Shown: in pieces, positions 1 through 7,947 of the stretch
Layout of the letters: the number at the start of each line of letters is the position of its first letter
Position numbering within the stretch: position 1 is the stretch's first letter
Program-made: the position numbers and the translations under genes
The notes under the pieces: generated by a model
What the model was told of the DNA's origin: nothing
The model's input: only the letters and a program-made list of their open reading frames with translations
Databases searched by the model: none
Source: an uncultured Granulosicoccaceae bacterium
GTDB taxonomy: Bacteria > Pseudomonadota > Gammaproteobacteria > Granulosicoccales > Granulosicoccaceae
DNA length: 64,000 bases
Assembly (NCBI GenBank): GCA_938006335.1
Contig: CALLMF010000039.1
Span: 62,001 to 126,000, forward strand
Reading direction: 5' to 3'

Positions 1-223
1 CACGGTGGCCATCATCGAATCCGAACGCTCATCAGCGGGCGTTGGCATCCAATCATTTACCGCTGACGACCTGCTCGCACGCATCCTTGCGCGCATGCAG
101 GACGAAGCGCGAAGGGTACTGGCCGAGGGCATCGCGTCACGACCGCAGGACATCGATGTGGTCATGGTCAACGGATATGGCTTCCCCCGTTGGCGCGGTG
201 GGCCGATGTTCGGCAGGCACTGA
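1..223 (+). CDS. 3-hydroxyacyl-CoA dehydrogenase/enoyl-CoA hydratase (FadJ-like), C-terminal end, partial
   Basis: The gene enters from outside the window and reads in frame to a TGA at 221-223. The visible part matches the second 3-hydroxyacyl-CoA dehydrogenase C-terminal domain of multifunctional beta-oxidation proteins: a helix of the type ARRVLAEGIASRPQDIDV followed by the diagnostic GYGFPRWRGGPM. In the family about 50 further residues normally follow this motif. Here the frame stops four residues after GGPMF, and neither other forward frame offers the missing tail. It is either a naturally short variant or a gene that has lost its 3' end. The role would be beta-oxidation in the cytoplasm. 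Confidence 0.62.
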   Translation, partial: TVAIIESERSSAGVGIQSFTADDLLARILARMQDEARRVLAEGIASRPQDIDVVMVNGYGFPRWRGGPMFGRH

Positions 224-338
224 ATTCCGCGCGTCACGAAATCTGATAAGTTGAGGCGTTGCCGCGGTGACCGTTCAGGCAGCAGCGCACGTGCACACAC
301 GCGCTTTCCCTGCCCCGGCTGGAGTTACCTCATCCGAT

Positions 339-1205
339 ATGACTGCACCAGACGTACACACATTTTTTGACGAGCCGACCAACTCGGCATGCCACATCGT
401 CAAGGATCCTGCGACCAACGCCATCGCCATCATCGATTCGATCATGGACTTCGATGCCGCAGCAGGAAGAACCCACACCACGCATGCGGACATGTTGATC
501 GATCTGATCACCGAAAACGGCTGGCAGGTGGACTGGATTCTCGAGACACACGTACACGCAGATCACCTGTCCGCCGCGCCTTACCTTGCCAGCAAGCTCG
601 GCGGCAGGATTGCCATCGGCGCAAACATCGCCACGGTGCAACAAACCTTCGGCAAGATCTTCAACGCGGGTACCGAGTTCGAAATGGACGGTAGCCAGTT
701 CGACCGGCTATTCGACGATGGCGACACATTCGACATCGGCGAACTCACGGTGACGGTCATGCATACGCCAGGGCACACCCCAGCGTGTGTCACCTACGTC
801 GTGGGCGATGCCGCATTTATCGGCGATACGCTGTTCATGCCGGACTTCGGCACCGCTCGTGCCGACTTCCCTGGTGGCTCGGCCACCGATTTGTACGCAT
901 CCATCCAACGCATCCTCTCGCTACCGGATGACACGCGATTGTTCTTGTGTCACGACTACAAGACCAAGGGACGCGACACGTTCTGCTGGCAAACCACCGT
1001 CGCTGAGCAGAAGCTCAATAACATACACGTGGGCGGCAACAAGTCGAGGGATGAGTTTGTGAACTTCCGGACGGAACGGGACGCACAGCTTGCCATGCCA
1101 AAACTGATCATCCCCTCGATTCAGGTCAACATGAACGCCGGAAGGATGCCGGACCCGGATGAGGATGGGCAGGTGTACCTGAAGGTGCCCATCAACAAGC
1201 TTTAA
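339..1205 (+). CDS. MBL-fold hydrolase, persulfide dioxygenase (ETHE1/Blh)-like
   Basis: A 288-residue metallo-beta-lactamase-fold protein. The metal-binding motif THVHADHLSA, the second histidine in HTPGHTPACVTYV, the aspartate in FIGDTLF and the late LCHDY histidine are all present. The block GTARADFPGGSA is typical of the ETHE1/Blh branch, whose studied members oxidise glutathione persulfide during sulfide detoxification. I chose the ATG at 339 because family similarity begins there; an in-frame GTG at 267 would add a low-complexity tail. It ends convergently on the small gene to its right, sharing the bases of a TTAA overlap. Substrate is inferred from family membership only. Confidence 0.85.
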   Translation: MTAPDVHTFFDEPTNSACHIVKDPATNAIAIIDSIMDFDAAAGRTHTTHADMLIDLITENGWQVDWILETHVHADHLSAAPYLASKLGGRIAIGANIATVQQTFGKIFNAGTEFEMDGSQFDRLFDDGDTFDIGELTVTVMHTPGHTPACVTYVVGDAAFIGDTLFMPDFGTARADFPGGSATDLYASIQRILSLPDDTRLFLCHDYKTKGRDTFCWQTTVAEQKLNNIHVGGNKSRDEFVNFRTERDAQLAMPKLIIPSIQVNMNAGRMPDPDEDGQVYLKVPINKL

Positions 1206-1483
1206 CGCTTGTATTGCGTTGGGCAGTACGCCCGCGTCACATCCGTCGGCCGCTTCTTGCCGTGCTTGGTGACGCGGCCGGTCACGCGTTTTCGCCACAA
1301 GCGGAAGCTGCTCGGTTTCAGTTCCGCGCGCATGAGCTTGATCACGGCTGACTCGTTCAGCCCGAAACTCGCCTCGATGGCGTCGAAAGGCGTACGGTCC
1401 TCCCAGGCCATTTCGATGATCCGGGATACGTCCTCCTCACCCAGGACACCCTTGCCATTGTCTGCGTCCACGCTTCGCCTCAA
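1202..1483 (-). CDS. DUF2805/TIGR03643 family small protein
   Basis: A 93-residue basic protein. The core reads EEDVSRIIEMAWEDRTPFDAI, then FGLNESAVIKLMR, then ELKPSSFRLWRKRVTGR, and it ends CPTQYKR. This is the conserved layout of the TIGR03643 (DUF2805) family, which has no known biochemical function; the helix-turn-helix-like segment and basic tail suggest nucleic-acid contact, but that is inference. Its stop codon overlaps the stop of the convergent metallohydrolase gene by four bases. Confidence 0.8.
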   Translation of the reverse strand: MRRSVDADNGKGVLGEEDVSRIIEMAWEDRTPFDAIEASFGLNESAVIKLMRAELKPSSFRLWRKRVTGRVTKHGKKRPTDVTRAYCPTQYKR

Positions 1484-1628
1484 TGTGCCCTGTGGCTATT
1501 CACCGGGCTGTTCAACCGCAACCGTAGCCTACCTCAGGCGCGCTGATTTTCCAGGCTATTGGTAAAGCCTGGTTGGCCGGTTAGTATGCTGGCAGACCCA
1601 CCTACCCCAGAGACACACCACTGCGCAC

Positions 1629-2321
1629 GTGAGCACCGTCAACGATCATTGCCGCCTGGTTCGTGCCAAGAACGCCGGCCCGTTTCGGCTTACCGTGGAT
1701 TGCTTTTGCAAGGACGACGATGCGTACGCAACGCTCGTGGATGTGCTCGATGTTCAGCGCGTTGCCACGGCGCTCAACGCCGACCCGGACACCGTCAGTC
1801 GATTTACCCTTGCCGATCTGAACGTTGTCAAATTCGGCCTGCAACGGCCAGTGGTACAAGGCAGCGTCGGTGATCGCGACTTGCATGGTGCGCAGTGGGC
1901 ACACGTCGTTGCAAACCTCACCGTGGATGCTCCTGCGGCCCTCAAATCCATTGCGAGCCTGACGCTGGTGGTCAAGGAGTACGACGAGGCGATCGAGTGG
2001 TATACCAGCAAGCTCGACTTCGTGCTGAAGGAAGACACATCAATGGGCTCCAAGCGCTGGGTGGTCCTCTCAACCAGCGACGCGGGCCCGGATCTCGTAC
2101 TTGCACGAGCAAGCGATGCCAGACAGTCCGCGCGAGTGGGTGATCAAACGGGCGGTCGGGTTGCCTTCTTTCTGCACACGCGCGATTTCAACGGGGATGT
2201 GCAGCGGTTCAGCGAGCGGGGTGTACGATTTCTGGAATCCCCACGGCAGGAAAGTTACGGACAGGTGGTGGTATTCGAGGATCTGTATGGCAATCAGTGG
2301 GATCTGTTGCAACCGAGCTGA
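1629..2321 (+). CDS. DUF4387-VOC (glyoxalase-like) fusion protein
   Basis: A 230-residue protein with two recognisable parts. Residues about 8-92 match DUF4387 (VRAKNAGPFRLTVDCF at the start, GSVGDRDLHGAQ at the end). DUF4387 proteins usually stand alone beside AtuA-like DUF1446 acyl-CoA hydratase genes. Residues about 107-230 are a vicinal-oxygen-chelate/glyoxalase domain (LTLVVKEYDEAIEWY at the start, VVVFEDLYGNQWDLL at the end). The start is a GTG at 1629 with no strong ribosome-binding site. No AtuA-type gene lies nearby. Both halves are intact and in one frame, so I read this as a true fusion; function unknown. Confidence 0.7.
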   Translation: MSTVNDHCRLVRAKNAGPFRLTVDCFCKDDDAYATLVDVLDVQRVATALNADPDTVSRFTLADLNVVKFGLQRPVVQGSVGDRDLHGAQWAHVVANLTVDAPAALKSIASLTLVVKEYDEAIEWYTSKLDFVLKEDTSMGSKRWVVLSTSDAGPDLVLARASDARQSARVGDQTGGRVAFFLHTRDFNGDVQRFSERGVRFLESPRQESYGQVVVFEDLYGNQWDLLQPS

Positions 2322-2332
2322 ACAGGGCTTCC

Positions 2333-3091
2333 CTATCGTTCGTCTCGTGTCATGCGGCGCTCGAGTCGACGCACACCATACGACACCAGCAGAATCAGCA
2401 GCAGGTACTCGAGGATAAGCACCGTGTAGATCTCGAGCGGCCGGTACTCTGCTGTAACCAGTTCGTTGGCTCGTCGCGTGAGCTCCTCCATGCCGATGAT
2501 CGATACGAGCGACGACATCTTGAGCATGTACACCAACTGGTTGCCCAGCGGCGGCAACACGCGCTTGATGGCCTGCGGCAACACCACGTAACGCATGCGA
2601 TCCATGTAACCCAGCCCGATGGAGTCGGCAGCCTCGAGCTGGCCGCGATCAATCGACTGGATGCCTGCGCGAAATATCTCCGCTTCAAACGCCGAGTCCG
2701 ACAGGGCGAGCGCGATGACACCCGCCCAGAACACACTGACACTGATACCCATGACAATGGGAAGCCCGTAGTACACCCACAGGATGAGTACGAGGATCGG
2801 CACCGACCGAACACACTCCACGTAAACGCGATTTGCACCGCGCAACCAGCGACTCGTCGATATACCGGGTAGTGCCACCAGCAAACCCACCACAATCGAA
2901 ATCGCGATGGCGGTAATCGACAGCAGCACGGTGTACTTCAGGCCGCCGAGCAAAAAAAGCAGATTGGACCGCCCGGTGTCGGTCAGGGGCGAGACCACAT
3001 ACCACTTGAGGCTGCCGGAGCAGCCTGCAAGCAATAACAGCAACAGCACGGGCAGCAGCCAGCGCAGGGGACGAACCGGCATGACACTCAT
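2333..3091 (-). CDS. Polar amino-acid ABC transporter permease (HisM/GlnP type)
   Basis: A 252-residue inner-membrane permease of the His/Glu/Gln/Arg family. Several hydrophobic spans are visible, and the cytoplasmic coupling loop EAADSIGLGYMDRMRYVVLP (about residues 152-171) is the EAA motif that contacts the ATPase. Its ATG overlaps the ATPase stop codon (TGATG), so the two are translationally coupled. The N-terminus carries a perfect lipobox-like sequence (LLLAGCSG, cysteine near residue 24) ahead of the first permease helix, which is uncommon for a permease. Only one permease gene is present, implying a homodimer. Confidence 0.88.
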   Translation of the reverse strand: MSVMPVRPLRWLLPVLLLLLLAGCSGSLKWYVVSPLTDTGRSNLLFLLGGLKYTVLLSITAIAISIVVGLLVALPGISTSRWLRGANRVYVECVRSVPILVLILWVYYGLPIVMGISVSVFWAGVIALALSDSAFEAEIFRAGIQSIDRGQLEAADSIGLGYMDRMRYVVLPQAIKRVLPPLGNQLVYMLKMSSLVSIIGMEELTRRANELVTAEYRPLEIYTVLILEYLLLILLVSYGVRRLERRMTRDER

Positions 3092-3903
3092 CAGTGGTTG
3101 AGGATCCGCTGGAGAAATTCGGCCCCGCGCGGCGACGAAGGCGACGTAAAGAACGACTCGGGCGTGGTGTCTTCCATCACCTGTCCCTTGTCCATGAACA
3201 CGATACGGTCAGCGACGCGACGCGCAAAGCCCATCTCGTGGGTGACTACGATCATCGTCATGCCGGTTTCAGCGAGTTCACCCATCACGTCCAGAACCTC
3301 GGAGATCATCTCCGGGTCCAAGGCCGATGTGGGTTCGTCAAACAGCATCAGCTTTGGCTCCATGCATAGACTCCTCGCGATGGCAACACGTTGCTGTTGA
3401 CCCCCTGATAGCTGACGCGGGAACTTGTCGGCCTGCTCCGGTATGTGCACCCGATCGAGGTACTTGCGGGCGAGGGCTTCGGCGTCGGCTCGCGACAGCT
3501 TGCGCGCGCGCATCGGCCCGAGCGTGAGGTTGTCGAGTACCGACAGGTGCGGAAACAGATTGAACTGCTGGAATACCATGCCGACGTCGGTGCGCAGCTG
3601 GCGTAGCTCGCGAGCACGCATCGACGAACCCGCCGTGGTCACGGCCTTCCCGTCAAAGCGGATGGTGCCCTCGTCCGGCACCTCCAGACCATTGATACAG
3701 CGAATCAACGTGGACTTGCCCGAACCGGAAGGACCACAGATCACCACACGCTCCCCGTGCTGAACCGTAAGGTCGATGCCATCGAGCGCCTGGAAGTCGC
3801 CGTAGCGCTTGCCCACGCGCTCCAGGGAGACCATTGCGGTCTCTGCGCCAGGCGCAGGATCATGAGGTGGAACCGGCGTGGCCGCAGGTGCTGACGTCAT
3901 CAT
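3091..3903 (-). CDS. Polar amino-acid ABC transporter ATP-binding protein (GlnQ/GltL type)
   Basis: A complete ABC ATPase, about 270 residues from the ATG at 3903 (others at 3954 and 3834 are possible; similarity starts at [14 protein letters not shown], so 3834 is a good alternative). Walker A is GPSGSGKST, the Q-loop is [10 protein letters not shown], the signature is LSGGQQQR, Walker B is [13 protein letters not shown], and the switch histidine is in VTHEMGFA. It powers amino-acid uptake with the overlapping permease gene. The binding-protein gene starts divergently at 3967, so the two promoters share a short intergenic space. Confidence 0.9.
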   Translation of the reverse strand: MMTSAPAATPVPPHDPAPGAETAMVSLERVGKRYGDFQALDGIDLTVQHGERVVICGPSGSGKSTLIRCINGLEVPDEGTIRFDGKAVTTAGSSMRARELRQLRTDVGMVFQQFNLFPHLSVLDNLTLGPMRARKLSRADAEALARKYLDRVHIPEQADKFPRQLSGGQQQRVAIARSLCMEPKLMLFDEPTSALDPEMISEVLDVMGELAETGMTMIVVTHEMGFARRVADRIVFMDKGQVMEDTTPESFFTSPSSPRGAEFLQRILNH

Positions 3904-3966
3904 GGCGTACAGAATGGGAACGGCCGGTATACTGGAGCCCTCAATCTTGAACAATCACGCGTTCTC

Positions 3967-4773
3967 ATGCAAACCCTACGTTCTTTTCGTGTGTTGCCGG
4001 CCCTCCTTTTCAGTGTCGTTGCCGTATCCGTGCCGCTGGTGATGAGTGCCGCTCACGCCGCTGACTCGGTACTCGATGACATCCTTGCCGACGGCAAGTT
4101 GCTGGTCGGCACCACTGGCGACTGGGATCCGATGACCATGAAGGACCCCGCTACCAATACCTACAAGGGCTACGATATCGACGTCGTCACCGAGCTTGCC
4201 AAGGACCTCGAAGTCGACGTCGAATTCGTCGCAACAGACTGGAAAACCCTGGTCAATGGCATCGCGGCCGGTAAATACCACATGACCGGCAGCGCCTCCA
4301 TCAGCGCCGGGCGCGCCAAGGCGGCGGGCTACACCGACAGCTACTTCTCGCTCGCCACCGTACCGCTCACACTCAAGAAGAACGATGGTGTGTTCAACGA
4401 TTGGGCTGATCTCGACAATCCCGACGTCACGGTAGCGGCAACGCTCGGCACCACTCAGGAGCAACAGATCAAGGACTTCTTTCCCACGGCTCAACACAAG
4501 ATCATCGAAGCACCCGCCCGTGACTTCCAGGAAGTCCTCGCAGGTCGTGCAGACGCCAACATCACGTCCAATGTCGAAGCCTACAAACTCGTCGCAAAAT
4601 ACGACGAGCTGATGGTGGTCCCCGTGGCCGAGCCCAAGGCACGCACACCGATCGCCATGCTCGTGCCACAGGATGACCAGGTGTGGATCAACTTCCTCAA
4701 TACCTGGATCAAGCTCAAGACCGAGCGCGGCTTTTTCGACGCACTCGCCACCAAGTGGCAGCTGTCCAACTGA
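3967..4773 (+). CDS. Family 3 extracellular solute-binding protein, cyclohexadienyl-dehydratase-like
   Basis: A 268-residue periplasmic protein. A Sec signal peptide ends near SAAHAADS (about residue 31), followed by the family 3 binding fold (LVGTTGDWDPMTMKD, YKGYDIDVVTELAK, GSASISAGRAKA). It lies divergent from an amino-acid permease/ATPase pair, so the simplest role is ligand capture for that transporter. It also resembles the branch that includes periplasmic cyclohexadienyl dehydratase PheC: the TTGDW region and a Glu-Ala pair in ITSNVEAYKL where that enzyme has its catalytic Glu. The next gene is an aromatic/aspartate aminotransferase, so an enzymatic role cannot be excluded. Confidence 0.82.
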   Translation: MQTLRSFRVLPALLFSVVAVSVPLVMSAAHAADSVLDDILADGKLLVGTTGDWDPMTMKDPATNTYKGYDIDVVTELAKDLEVDVEFVATDWKTLVNGIAAGKYHMTGSASISAGRAKAAGYTDSYFSLATVPLTLKKNDGVFNDWADLDNPDVTVAATLGTTQEQQIKDFFPTAQHKIIEAPARDFQEVLAGRADANITSNVEAYKLVAKYDELMVVPVAEPKARTPIAMLVPQDDQVWINFLNTWIKLKTERGFFDALATKWQLSN

Positions 4774-4782
4774 CGCGGCCGC

Positions 4783-4802
4783 TCAGTCCACATGTGGACT
4801 GA
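4783..4802. promoter_or_regulatory. 20-bp perfect palindrome between binding-protein and aminotransferase genes
   Basis: The sequence around AGTCCACATGTGGACT is a perfect 20-bp palindrome with no loop, centred in the 65-bp gap between two same-strand genes. There is no T-run, so it is a poor terminator. A dimeric repressor site or an mRNA-processing hairpin is more likely. Confidence 0.4.
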
Positions 4803-4838
4803 CCACTAGTAGCTCACGAGACGTAGAACCCGATACCG

Positions 4839-6035
4839 ATGTTCGAAGCACTGACCGACGCCAAGCCCGATGCCATCCTTGCTCTGATGGCCTCGTTTCG
4901 CGAGGACACTCGCGATAACAAACTGGATCTCGGTGTCGGGATCTACAAGGACGAGAAAGGCGGTACGCCCGTGATGCGCAGCATCAAGGCCGCCGAAAAG
5001 GCTCTGCATGAGTCACAAAACACCAAGGCATACGTAAGCCCGACAGGCGATGCCTTGTTTCGTGAAGCGATGGTCAAGCAGGTGTTCGGGGATGCCGGTC
5101 CGACCGACCGCATTGCCTGCGTGCAGGCAGTTGGTGGTAGTGGTGCCTTGCGCATTGTCGGTGACCTTCTTCGCAAGGCGTCACCGGCTGCGACGGTGCA
5201 TATCTCGGACCCGAGCTGGCCCAACCATGTACCACTGCTCGGCGCAACGGGCCTGGCGCTCGGCACCTACCCGTACTTCGATTCGGCCAGCGGTTCGGTC
5301 GATATCGAGGGCATGCTCGGCTATCTGAACGCCTTGCCGAAAGGCGACATCGTGGTACTGCACGGCTGCTGTCATAACCCCACCGGCGCTGATCTCACTG
5401 AAGAGCAATGGCTCAAGGTCGCTGATGTCGTCGAGGCGCGTGGTCTGTTCCCATTGGTAGACCTCGCTTATCAGGGCTTTGGTGACGGTCTGGACGAGGA
5501 TGCAGCCGCTGTACGCATGCTCGCGGCACGCGTGCCGGAAATGGCCGTCGCCGCCAGTTGTTCGAAGAACTTCGGCATCTACCGGGAACGCGTCGGGGCG
5601 GCCATGCTGCTTGCGCCTGACGCGGCGCAAGCGGCACGTGCACTCGCCAACATCTCCTCGGTGGTCCGTGCCAACTACTCCATGCCACCCGATCACGGCG
5701 CCAATGCCACCCGCATGATCTTCGCCGACGAAAAGCTCTACGCCGACTGGCGTGTCGAGCTCGAAGCCATGCGACTTCGCATGCTCACGCTCCGCCAGTC
5801 ATTCGCGGATCACATGCGCAAGCGATCCAACTCGGACCGCTTCGATGCCATCGCAGAGCAGAAGGGCATGTTCAGCCGACTGCCGCTGAGCTCCGCAGAG
5901 ATCACCAGCCTGCGCGTCGACCATGCCGTGTATCTCGTCGGCGATGGCCGCATCAACGTGGCAGGACTACCCGACGATCCTGAGCGTATGGCAGAGCTTT
6001 GCGACGCCATCGCAACAGTGATGAACGCAAGCTGA
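4839..6035 (+). CDS. Aspartate/aromatic amino-acid aminotransferase (AspC/TyrB family, class I)
   Basis: A 398-residue PLP-dependent aminotransferase of the usual length. It starts MFEALTDAKPDAIL, has the substrate-binding HGCCHNPTGADL, the aspartate region FPLVDLAYQGF and the PLP lysine in SCSKNFGIYRERVG. It would transfer amino groups between aspartate, tyrosine or phenylalanine and 2-oxoglutarate in the cytoplasm. It follows the binding-protein gene in the same direction after a palindrome. AspC and TyrB cannot be separated by eye, so no symbol is given. Confidence 0.9.
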   Translation: MFEALTDAKPDAILALMASFREDTRDNKLDLGVGIYKDEKGGTPVMRSIKAAEKALHESQNTKAYVSPTGDALFREAMVKQVFGDAGPTDRIACVQAVGGSGALRIVGDLLRKASPAATVHISDPSWPNHVPLLGATGLALGTYPYFDSASGSVDIEGMLGYLNALPKGDIVVLHGCCHNPTGADLTEEQWLKVADVVEARGLFPLVDLAYQGFGDGLDEDAAAVRMLAARVPEMAVAASCSKNFGIYRERVGAAMLLAPDAAQAARALANISSVVRANYSMPPDHGANATRMIFADEKLYADWRVELEAMRLRMLTLRQSFADHMRKRSNSDRFDAIAEQKGMFSRLPLSSAEITSLRVDHAVYLVGDGRINVAGLPDDPERMAELCDAIATVMNAS

Positions 6036-6045
6036 CACAGCGTCG

Positions 6046-6429
6046 CTAGCTCAACGTAAACCTGCCTTCGGGCAGGTCGACGTGTGCCGCAACGGCAGCT
6101 GTCGCGATCACGGCACGTTCGAGGCTTCCGTCGGCTCGCGCCGGGCGGGTGTCGTCCAGCACGTCCAGCCCACCGACACGCGCGGACACGATCACTTCGC
6201 CGTAGGGGATCTCTGCCGCGACACGCTGTGTATCCACGGCATCAGGCACCTGTACCCCAATCGTCACCTCGACACGCATCGCGTCGCGGTCCAGACCCAG
6301 GGTTTTGAACAGCGCGAGCGAGCTGTGATGGAGCGCGTCCTGGACCGCACGACAAGCGGCCTTGGTGTAATCGCCGCCATGCAGGTCATTGCCAGTGCCG
6401 CACTCGAGAATGATGCGCTTCATGCTCAT
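6046..6429 (-). CDS. Lin0512 family protein, copy 2
   Basis: A 127-residue protein that starts MSMKRIILECGTGNDLHG and contains DYTKAACRAVQDALHHSSL and RVEVTIGVQVPDAVD, the pattern of the Lin0512 (TIGR02058) family of unknown function. It is a clear paralogue of the gene just upstream on the same strand, whose stop codon overlaps this start, so the two are probably co-translated and may form a hetero-oligomer. Compared with its partner it has a longer segment near residues 92-103. No function is known for the family. Confidence 0.75.
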   Translation of the reverse strand: MSMKRIILECGTGNDLHGGDYTKAACRAVQDALHHSSLALFKTLGLDRDAMRVEVTIGVQVPDAVDTQRVAAEIPYGEVIVSARVGGLDVLDDTRPARADGSLERAVIATAAVAAHVDLPEGRFTLS

Positions 6430-6779
6430 GATGCAACCTCATCGACATCGAGCCAGACGACAGCGGCCGCGTTGGCAATTACCGTGACCCGGGTTCCGTC
6501 ATCACTTGGCACGTCCAGCCCGCCGTTGACGCAGGTCACCGTGGCGCTGCCGTAGGGTAGAGCATCGGCGACTGCCTGACGGTCGACGGCATCCGGATTG
6601 GCCACACCGATGGTGATCTCGACCCGCATGTCCTCGCGATCGTAACCGAGTGCAGGAACCACGGTCAGCGAGTTATGCCAGAGCGCATCTCGTAGAGCGC
6701 GCACCGCTGCCTTGGTGTAGTCCCGTCCTTGCAGGTCGGTCCCCATGCCCATTTCGAGCACCAGACGTTTCAGTGCCAT
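6426..6779 (-). CDS. Lin0512 family protein, copy 1
   Basis: A 117-residue protein starting MALKRLVLEMGMGTDLQG, with DYTKAAVRALRDALWHNSL and RVEITIGVANPDAVD. It aligns along its full length with the following gene and with the Lin0512/TIGR02058 family. The four-base overlap with that gene indicates a two-gene operon. It is slightly closer to the family consensus (VIANAAAVVWLDV at the end) than its neighbour. Function unknown. Confidence 0.77.
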   Translation of the reverse strand: MALKRLVLEMGMGTDLQGRDYTKAAVRALRDALWHNSLTVVPALGYDREDMRVEITIGVANPDAVDRQAVADALPYGSATVTCVNGGLDVPSDDGTRVTVIANAAAVVWLDVDEVAS

Positions 6780-6809
6780 ACACCGGAGCCTCGCCTCCGC
6801 CAGATCACA

Positions 6810-7802
6810 TCAAGAGCGTGTGAGTATGAACGCAATCGAGGGGTGGTCGGCAAGTGGCGCTGTCGTGAAGCCGAGCAAGGCGATGCGGTCACTTTCCCCG
6901 GGCAGAAAATGCAGCACACCTTCGTAGCGGTAGGTGTTCCAGATCATCGTCACGTTGGCGGTATCACCCTCACGCGTCAGGGTGCCGGTCAACGCGCTCG
7001 GATAGAGGTCATCACCGCCGGGAGTCAACACAGCAGTACGTCCGACAAACGATCCGCCACTGACGTCTATCGAAGCGGATACCGTTGAGCAGTATTCGTC
7101 GTCACTGTCGCAGAAGGGAATGGCAGCCGCCCAGCTTCCGTTGAGTCGAGCGGGTGTGGGCAGCGCAAGCTCGCCATCCGTTGCCGACAGTGAAACGGTC
7201 TGTCCGTTGATGGTTCCGGTGATGGATACGTCGTCGACAACACTCAAGTCTGTTGTTGCCCCGTCGGCTCTTGGTCCCCCGTACGGCCATACCACCTGGG
7301 GTGCGCGCGCACCGGCATATCCGCTCGCATGCTGCACCGTGCGCAGGCCCTGCTCCGCTCCCTCAAGGCCGCTGATCAGCGTGCTGTTGCCCGTGTCAGC
7401 GTCTGGCCAGATTCCCATGAAAGCGTCGTCCAGCCCCAACACCACGACTGCGGGCGCGCCGCCCACCGTACCGATGTAGGCTCCGGCACGTGAACCTGCA
7501 GGCAGATCGGTTTCATCAGCGGCGTCTACCACCGGATCCTCTCCATTCGTGGTACCGCCTCCCGTAGAACCACCAATACCGGGACCATCAGGCAACGGTA
7601 AGGATCCACCGTCCGTCCCGGTCCCGCCCGCGTCGGTACTCGCGCCGTCACCGCCCGTACCGACAGAGCCATCGACACTTGTGCCACCACCGGAGTCACC
7701 GGTCACGAGGACGCCACCGTCGTCCGAGCAGGCAGCGAGAAGCACGGCAGCGCAGAGCGCCAGGGCGCCAGGGGAACAACGGTGTGGAGTAATTGCCTTC
7801 AT
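6810..7802 (-). CDS. Lipoprotein with Gly/Ser/Thr-rich linker, unknown function
   Basis: A 330-residue predicted lipoprotein. A charged start, a hydrophobic stretch and the lipobox LLAACS place the lipidated cysteine near residue 25. Residues about 28-90 are a low-complexity Gly/Ser/Thr/Asp linker, which would hold the C-terminal part away from the membrane. The rest (about 100-330) looks like a beta-rich domain with one CDSDDEYC pair that could form a disulfide, and it carries phrases such as GTVGGAPAVVVLGLDD. I do not recognise a family. It is read away from the neighbouring DUF4124 gene. Confidence 0.68.
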   Translation of the reverse strand: MKAITPHRCSPGALALCAAVLLAACSDDGGVLVTGDSGGGTSVDGSVGTGGDGASTDAGGTGTDGGSLPLPDGPGIGGSTGGGTTNGEDPVVDAADETDLPAGSRAGAYIGTVGGAPAVVVLGLDDAFMGIWPDADTGNSTLISGLEGAEQGLRTVQHASGYAGARAPQVVWPYGGPRADGATTDLSVVDDVSITGTINGQTVSLSATDGELALPTPARLNGSWAAAIPFCDSDDEYCSTVSASIDVSGGSFVGRTAVLTPGGDDLYPSALTGTLTREGDTANVTMIWNTYRYEGVLHFLPGESDRIALLGFTTAPLADHPSIAFILTRS

Positions 7803-7947
7803 GCGGCCGAGGTTTGCGTCCGGTTGTCAGGGCGGGGTTGCGGGATAACGCCTTGCCGGCATTCTCCGCAGATGCCCTGCATGAGTATGAGACATGGTTC
7901 TCACTGGGGCGGGTCCGATCAACGCGCAAGGAGCCGATAACCCTTGA

